Below, one piece after another: positions 63,806-64,000 of a stretch of 64,000 nucleotides of DNA. The notes beneath the pieces were generated by a model. The model did no database searches. It saw nothing but the letters and a program-made list of their open reading frames with translations, and was not told where the DNA came from. How positions within the stretch are numbered: position 1 is the first letter of the stretch; every line of letters begins with the position of its first letter. The stretch covers positions 248,001-312,000 of the forward strand of contig NZ_SLUQ01000001.1 in the NCBI RefSeq assembly GCF_004345245.1, in the 5' to 3' direction. A program made the position numbers and the translations under genes. This stretch comes from Rhizobium sp. BK251 (GTDB lineage: Bacteria; Pseudomonadota; Alphaproteobacteria; Rhizobiales; Rhizobiaceae).

Positions 63806-64000
63806 TTACTTGCTCGTCTGTTCGGAAGCTGCCGGGGTCTGTCCTTCGGACGGCTTCCACGGTTCGGGTGCGACCTTGCCACCCGGCTGCACCTTCTGCG
63901 CTCCGTCGACGACGATCTGCTCGCCCGGCTGGAGGCCCGATTCCACGACCCATTCGGAGCCAAGTGCCTGACCCAGCTTAATGTCGCGGGCCTCGGCGGT
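63806..64000 (-). CDS. RND pump periplasmic adaptor, C-terminal end only
   Basis: The last 64 codons of a gene continuing past the right window edge. The visible protein, running from ALGSEWVVESGLQPGEQIVV to GAQKVQPGGKVAPEPW and a Ser/Thr/Gln-rich tail ending EQTSK, is the C-terminal domain of AcrA/MexA-type membrane-fusion proteins. Its stop is 9 bases before the RND pump start, the usual adaptor-pump order. Confidence 0.88.
   Translation of the reverse strand, partial: TAEARDIKLGQALGSEWVVESGLQPGEQIVVDGAQKVQPGGKVAPEPWKPSEGQTPAASEQTSK

Overview
The window is high-GC alphaproteobacterial DNA, most likely from Rhizobiaceae (Rhizobium, Agrobacterium, Ensifer or a close relative). The main pointers are a RirA-type Rrf2 iron regulator, many LysR regulators, a DppABCDF operon, several sugar or peptide ABC systems, an ECF sigma/anti-sigma pair and winged-helix/TPR regulators typical of rhizobial accessory replicons. 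No rRNA, tRNA, CRISPR array, insertion sequence, integrase or phage gene was seen. Gene density is about one gene per kb.

Layout. 1-5.0 kb: a truncated alpha/beta hydrolase, an XRE regulator, a DUF4174 protein, a tiny proline-rich protein, and a LysR regulator divergent from methylmalonate-semialdehyde dehydrogenase. 5.1-5.8 kb: rirA with an iron-responsive operator match. 6.0-12.3 kb: dppABCDF, then gluconokinase. 12.4-16.0 kb: an old yellow enzyme with a divergent LysR regulator, and a DadA-like FAD oxidoreductase. 16.0-19.8 kb: a type III polyketide synthase with an ICMT-family methyltransferase, a periplasmic TPR protein, and an ECF sigma/anti-sigma pair. 20.0-23.7 kb: a three-gene surface-sugar set (PglC-like transferase, WbpM-like dehydratase, 4-reductase) resembling the rhizobial QuiNAc genes. 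23.7-27.7 kb: a cupin/aldo-keto reductase/SDR/RibD-like group with a divergent LysR regulator. 27.9-31.4 kb: an exported MsrB, a DipZ-type electron transporter and an exported MsrA, followed by a NUDIX hydrolase. 31.5-37.4 kb: DUF779 and acetaldehyde dehydrogenase under a GAF-Fis regulator, then a LysR regulator and NAD formate dehydrogenase. 37.5-47.2 kb: a winged-helix/STAND ATPase regulator divergent from an exported epoxide hydrolase, then Ohr, a second exported hydrolase, a LysR regulator, an SDR, a tautomerase and a nitronate monooxygenase, which reads as a detoxification and oxidative-stress region.

47.2-56.7 kb is the most interesting stretch. A LacI regulator sits behind a perfect 40-bp palindromic operator and leads a ribose-type ABC transporter (binding protein, single-domain ATPase, permease). 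Downstream are a phosphotriesterase-family hydrolase, a GATase1-like protein, an inverted ribokinase-like kinase, a BtpA/SgcQ protein, a TenA-family protein and an M20 amidohydrolase. I read this as an uncharacterised system that imports and dismantles a riboside-like, nitrogen-containing compound. The substrate is inference.

56.8-64.0 kb: an unknown protein, a winged-helix/TolB-like/TPR regulator, an MFS transporter, and an HAE1-type RND pump whose periplasmic adaptor gene is cut by the window edge.

Several regulatory patterns recur. Two near-identical 18-bp inverted repeats lie at the same distance (about 106 bp) from the aldehyde dehydrogenase and GAF-Fis start codons. Direct repeats with a 10-bp period (CTAACGG or CTTTAC type) precede genes next to both winged-helix regulators. 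The DipZ protein has a methionine-rich linker (12 Met in 40 residues) inside an operon devoted to methionine sulfoxide repair.
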